A DNA stretch of 27,076 bases from an uncultured Lentisphaeraceae bacterium (GTDB taxonomy: Bacteria; Verrucomicrobiota; Kiritimatiellia; RFP12; DVOR01): positions 1 through 27,076 of the forward strand of contig CALBHX010000070.1 of assembly GCA_937892925.1 (NCBI GenBank). Direction: 5' to 3'. The translations under genes were made by a program, and so were the position numbers. The notes under the pieces are model-generated. The model was not told the origin of the DNA, did no database searches, and saw only the letters and a list, made by a program, of their open reading frames with translations. This document shows positions 24,026 to 27,076 of the stretch, piece after piece (position 1 is the stretch's first letter; each line of letters begins with the position of its first letter).

Positions 24026-25291
24026 ATGTGGCCGCTGTTAATACAGGTTCTTGGGTGCCTTCAAAACTGGCTGCTTTCAGTTGGGAATGAATCGCTTCGG
24101 GTGGTTTTAGAAGCTGCGGTGTTGATCATCGGGGCGGGTGTGCCTTACGTGTTTTGCCGCGCGTGTTATCGGTTTTTGATTTGGCGGAGAATGCAGGATA
24201 GGGAGGGGCTGCTTTCGTTACTACTCACTTCGCCCATTATTCCGCGTGCACTTCAAGTGGTTCCGCTTCTTGTGCTGGGTGTACTGGCAAAGCGAGCGAT
24301 CCCTTCTGAATGGCTGCGGACATTGGTCTTTCTGGTGACACGGGTTTATTTTGTATTTGTCTGCGCCAATGTGTTTGCTGCGGCCATGAATACAATTTAT
24401 CGCCTATATAATTGGCGGCGCGGGGTTTCGGCTTCTCCGCAAAAGGGGATTTTTCAGGTCTTGTCCTTATTAGGCTACTTCTTTGCCTCGGTTGTCATTG
24501 TTGCGATATTGGCAGGACGGGATCCGACGTATGTATTATCCGGCATGACGGCGCTTTCAGCCGTTTTGATGTTGGTGTTTAAGGATTCTATCCTTGGCCT
24601 GACAGCAGGGATTACCCTTGCGGGAAATGGCATGATTCGGATTGGTGATTGGATTGAGGTGCCTGGGGCGGATGCAGACGGAAACGTGATTGATATTGCA
24701 TTGACAACCGTGCGGGTTCAGAATTGGGATAACACGATCACAACCATTCCGGCATACGATTTAATCGATAAACCGTTTAAAAACTGGCGGGGAATGAGTG
24801 ATAGCGGCGGAAGACGTATCAAACGTGCAATCCTGATCGATTTGGATTCGATTCGTTTTGCCGATGAGAAGGCGCTTGAACATTGGAAAGAGATTGACTT
24901 GCTTCGCGATTACTTGGCCGAAAAAATTCGTGAGGTGCGTGCCTATAATGCCGAACATCCTTCCTCCAAAACTTCCGTTGCAAATGCGCGTAAGCTAACA
25001 AATATCGGCACGTTCCGGGCATACTGTTTGGCATATCTTCGTGCCAATCCGAACATTCACCAAAAGATGACCTTGCTTGTACGGCAGCTATCTCCATCTG
25101 AACGCGGACTTCCGTTGGAAATCTATTGCTTCACAAATGACACAGCGTGGGAGGCATATGAGGCTATTCAGAGCGATATTTTCGACCACCTGTTGGCCAT
25201 TATGCCAGAATTCGGACTCTCGTGTTTCCAGGTAACGTCTGCAGCAGCGATGCGTGGGGCGTTTGGATCAAAGGGGATGGAGCATACATGA
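24026..25291 (+). CDS. YbdG-type MscS-family mechanosensitive channel
   Basis: The 421-residue inner-membrane protein has about five hydrophobic helices in the first 190 residues (for example VVLEAAVLIIGAGVPYVF, VLSLLGYFFASVVIVAIL). It then has the pore-lining and beta-domain segment of MscS (LMLVFKDSILGLTAGITLAG, IGDWIEVPGADADGNVIDIA) and a C-terminal domain specific to the YbdG group. The latter shows NWRGMSDSGGRRIKRAI, NARKLTNIGTFRAYCLAYLR, MTLLVRQLSPSERGLPLEIY and QSDIFDHLLAIMPEFGL. Length matches E. coli YbdG (about 415). YbdG-type channels open with low conductance under hypo-osmotic stress. GGAGG lies eight bases before the ATG. The stop overlaps the start of the thioesterase gene as ATGA, showing translational coupling between an osmotic channel and a small acyl-thioesterase-like protein. 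Confidence 0.9.
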   Translation: MWPLLIQVLGCLQNWLLSVGNESLRVVLEAAVLIIGAGVPYVFCRACYRFLIWRRMQDREGLLSLLLTSPIIPRALQVVPLLVLGVLAKRAIPSEWLRTLVFLVTRVYFVFVCANVFAAAMNTIYRLYNWRRGVSASPQKGIFQVLSLLGYFFASVVIVAILAGRDPTYVLSGMTALSAVLMLVFKDSILGLTAGITLAGNGMIRIGDWIEVPGADADGNVIDIALTTVRVQNWDNTITTIPAYDLIDKPFKNWRGMSDSGGRRIKRAILIDLDSIRFADEKALEHWKEIDLLRDYLAEKIREVRAYNAEHPSSKTSVANARKLTNIGTFRAYCLAYLRANPNIHQKMTLLVRQLSPSERGLPLEIYCFTNDTAWEAYEAIQSDIFDHLLAIMPEFGLSCFQVTSAAAMRGAFGSKGMEHT

Positions 25292-25710
25292 GGCCGGAAG
25301 CGTTTCAGCAACTTTTTTGCGAACAGATTCCGTTGCTTGCCCGGATGCAGATTTATCCAGAGTCGGTTTCCGATGATCAGGTGGTTGTGCGGATTCCTCT
25401 TGAGGGGAATAGTAATGATAAAGGAACGCTGTTTGCGGGTGCCGCCTATTCTGCATTGGTCATAGCTGGGTGGATGCTTGTCATGAATTGTGCTGAACAA
25501 TCCGGATTCAGACGCCCTTGGGCGGCGATTGTGGATGCACACTGCCACTATGCAAAAGCAATTCGCGAAGAAGTGTGTGCAACGGCTGTATTTGTAGAGA
25601 CGCCTATCCTTATTCCAGGAGAAAAAAATTGGCCGAAAGTCATTGTTTCTATAGGAGATTGCGTTGTGTTTGAGGGTACGTATGCGGTTGGAGAGCGGCA
25701 TTCGGCATAG
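25288..25710 (+). CDS. YiiD C-terminal-type hotdog thioesterase (putative)
   Basis: From the ATG that overlaps the upstream stop codon, the protein has 140 residues and resembles the thioesterase domain found at the C-terminus of E. coli YiiD. Supporting segments are VVVRIPLEGNSNDKGTLFAG (YiiD-type NDKGT(A/L)F(G/A)G), followed by a hydrophobic helix AAYSALVIAGWMLVM typical of the hotdog central helix, and then IVDAHCHYAKAI. The N-acetyltransferase domain present in E. coli YiiD is absent, so this is the stand-alone form. Hotdog proteins of this group are predicted acyl-CoA or acyl-ACP thioesterases; the substrate is unknown. The frame is open back to 25222, but that extension lies wholly inside the channel gene. 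No terminator is seen after it, although it is the last gene of the rightward operon. Confidence 0.75.
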   Translation: MRPEAFQQLFCEQIPLLARMQIYPESVSDDQVVVRIPLEGNSNDKGTLFAGAAYSALVIAGWMLVMNCAEQSGFRRPWAAIVDAHCHYAKAIREEVCATAVFVETPILIPGEKNWPKVIVSIGDCVVFEGTYAVGERHSA

Positions 25711-26093
25711 GGAAAAGGAACTACTGGGCTTGAACAGATGTGCTTTGTGATAAGGTGCTGCGGAGGATGTTTTAACCGTCTGCTTCGTTTAATTTAAAAC
25801 GATGACTTTAAGATGGCGGGGACAAGTTTGGTGAGTATGGATATCGAAGCGCACGCAGCGTATGACTTACGGAAGAGATTTTGTGCGGTGGTGGAGCGGC
25901 AGAATTTGAGCTGAGACACCGTGAATTTGCCTTGAATTTGCGTTGGGAAGGTGTGGAGGTGTTTGGTTGTCCGTGTTTAAGGGCATATATAAAAGCATGC
26001 GGCGGGCGAGACAAGACGTGTAACGCTTGAGCGCGGAACGGGTGGTTCGACTGCGAGTTGGGTTGGCGGTGAAGTTAAGAGGCGGCGTGGGCG
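25711..26093. other. Non-coding stretch between convergent operons
   Basis: I find no gene here. Short frames on both strands lack ribosome-binding sites and recognisable protein motifs. The sequence includes an AT-rich imperfect palindrome around 25788-25801 (TTTAATTTAAA) and a pair of GAATTTG direct repeats 12 bases apart (near 25922-25941). Surprisingly, no strong GC hairpin with a T-run is present for either of the two genes that end here. Confidence 0.4.
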
Positions 26094-27076
26094 TTACGCT
26101 TTTGCAAGCCCCCCACCGGATGTTTCTTTATAAAGATTCGGGAGATCGTGCCCGGTCTCAAGCATGGTTCGCACAACCTTGTCAAAGGAAATGTTGTGGC
26201 GCCCATCGGAAAGCGCAGCATACATATTTGCATCCATGGCACGTGCGGCGGCAAAAGCATTTCGTTCAATGCAAGGGATCTGGACTAGGCCGCAAACAGG
26301 ATCGCATGTAAGACCAAGGTGATGCTCCAGACCCATTTCCGCAGCGTATTCAATCTGATTGGGTGAACCTCCGAAGATCTGATTGACAGCTGCCGCAGCC
26401 ATTGCGCAGGCAACTCCAATTTCGCCTTGGCACCCAACTTCTGCTCCGCTGATGGACGCGTTTTCTTTGACAATGGCTCCGATCAGTCCGGCGGTTGCAA
26501 GCGCTCGGATAATCCGTTTTTCAGGGACACCATGGTGTTTGAAAAGATAGTAGAGTACAGCAGGAAGTACACCTGCGCTGCCACAAGTTGGGGCTGTTAC
26601 AATGAGACCTGTGCCGGCGGCATTTTCTTCTGCAACGGCCAGTGCATATGCAAAAAGCAGGCCGCGCCCGCGTAACCCCTCGCGCATACCACTTGCACGG
26701 CGGTAGTAGACGCTTCCTTTCCGTTGCAGGCCGAGGCCGCCAGGTAAAATCCCCTCCGCTTCAATTCCCCGTTCAACTGCTTCCCGCATAACACGCCAGA
26801 CCTCGCGGAGGTGGTCAAAAACCGGCTGCCCCTCATATTCCAGCACATATTCCCAGAAGATGCGGCCGGTTTTGGCGTACCATCCCAGAATACCATCCAT
26901 GGTGGTATAAGGATATGCGATGGCGGGTTCCTGCGATCCTCCGGATTTTCCCTCGCTGAGGAATCCTCCGCCGATACTGTAGACCTCCCACTCATTTTGC
27001 GGCTGACCAGCAGAATCAAGGGTGTAAAAACGCATGGCGTTTGGATGAAAGGGAAGGAATACTTGTGGCTTCCAGA
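26094..27076 (-). CDS. L-serine ammonia-lyase (iron-sulfur L-serine dehydratase), 5' partial
   Basis: The enzyme deaminates L-serine to pyruvate and ammonia using an oxygen-sensitive [4Fe-4S] cluster. The frame is open through the right edge (upstream residues read FLPFHPNA before the ATG at 27035, matching the family's internal HxNGM segment). So the ATG is internal, and about 120-130 N-terminal residues are missing. The 326 visible residues include YSIGGGFL, the loop APTCGSAGVLPA, IVKENASISGAEVGCQGEIG, and the cluster-binding LTCDPVCGLVQIPCIERNAF with its three cysteines. The C-terminus GHDLPNLYKETSGGGLAKA is typical of the single-chain form (SdaA/SdaB type). The gene ends in a TAA at 26094-26096. 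Its promoter and start lie outside the window. Confidence 0.95.
   Translation of the reverse strand, partial: WKPQVFLPFHPNAMRFYTLDSAGQPQNEWEVYSIGGGFLSEGKSGGSQEPAIAYPYTTMDGILGWYAKTGRIFWEYVLEYEGQPVFDHLREVWRVMREAVERGIEAEGILPGGLGLQRKGSVYYRRASGMREGLRGRGLLFAYALAVAEENAAGTGLIVTAPTCGSAGVLPAVLYYLFKHHGVPEKRIIRALATAGLIGAIVKENASISGAEVGCQGEIGVACAMAAAAVNQIFGGSPNQIEYAAEMGLEHHLGLTCDPVCGLVQIPCIERNAFAAARAMDANMYAALSDGRHNISFDKVVRTMLETGHDLPNLYKETSGGGLAKA

Noticed and set aside
26040..26062. GGTTCGA sequence resembling a tRNA T-loop
   Set aside because: The flanking bases do not form a T-stem and no acceptor, D or anticodon arm can be folded around it.
1..27076. CRISPR arrays, insertion sequences, phage genes or attachment sites
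   Set aside because: No regularly spaced repeats, transposase or integrase motifs, or flanking duplications were seen anywhere in the window.

Overview
The window is a densely packed bacterial chromosome segment carrying about 18 protein-coding genes, with no rRNA, tRNA, insertion sequence or CRISPR array that I can see. A Gram-negative host is indicated by a lipid A enzyme (LpxI), a probable outer-membrane beta-barrel, a periplasmic-type glycoside hydrolase and an MscS-type channel. The large surface protein with fibronectin III, InlB-type and BspA-type leucine-rich repeats, together with the rhamnogalacturonan-type hydrolase, fits a gut-associated member of the Verrucomicrobiota/Kiritimatiellota/Lentisphaerota group. 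That placement is inference from gene content only.

Layout. (1) 1-3900, plus strand: the 3' part of a multidomain surface protein gene followed by a beta-barrel gene, closed by a bidirectional terminator at 3857-3900. (2) 3934-7786, minus strand, read right to left: ftsB/divIC-like, lpxI, upp, nadA, thiD (cell division, lipid A, uracil salvage, NAD and thiamine precursors). A promoter can be seen before the ftsB-like gene. (3) 8303-9510, plus: a single secreted GH105 hydrolase gene with its own terminator. (4) 9545-14418, minus: a tight four-gene operon of a WalJ-type metallo-hydrolase, adenine deaminase, a class I aminotransferase and rsmB, with spacings of a few bases and one ATGA overlap. 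(5) 14722-16126, plus: a stand-alone gdhA for ammonia assimilation. (6) 16151-19363, minus: metE then metF, the cobalamin-independent methionine branch. (7) 19733-25710, plus: a glycosyltransferase, an FtsH-cytidylate kinase fusion, purN, a YbdG-type MscS channel and a YiiD-type thioesterase, spaced from -4 to +38 bases and therefore probably one operon. (8) 26094-27076, minus: L-serine dehydratase, running off the right edge.

Most genes are housekeeping and are called with confidence. The most unusual feature is the uninterrupted 892-codon frame that joins a complete FtsH protease to a complete cytidylate kinase. The next is the sharp change of codon composition inside the first gene, exactly where its domain architecture changes. 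Several non-coding hairpins (before gdhA, between metE and metF, in the metE leader and before the GH105 gene) do not match riboswitch classes that I recognise. Several starts were moved inward from the longest open frame, using Shine-Dalgarno placement and family length.
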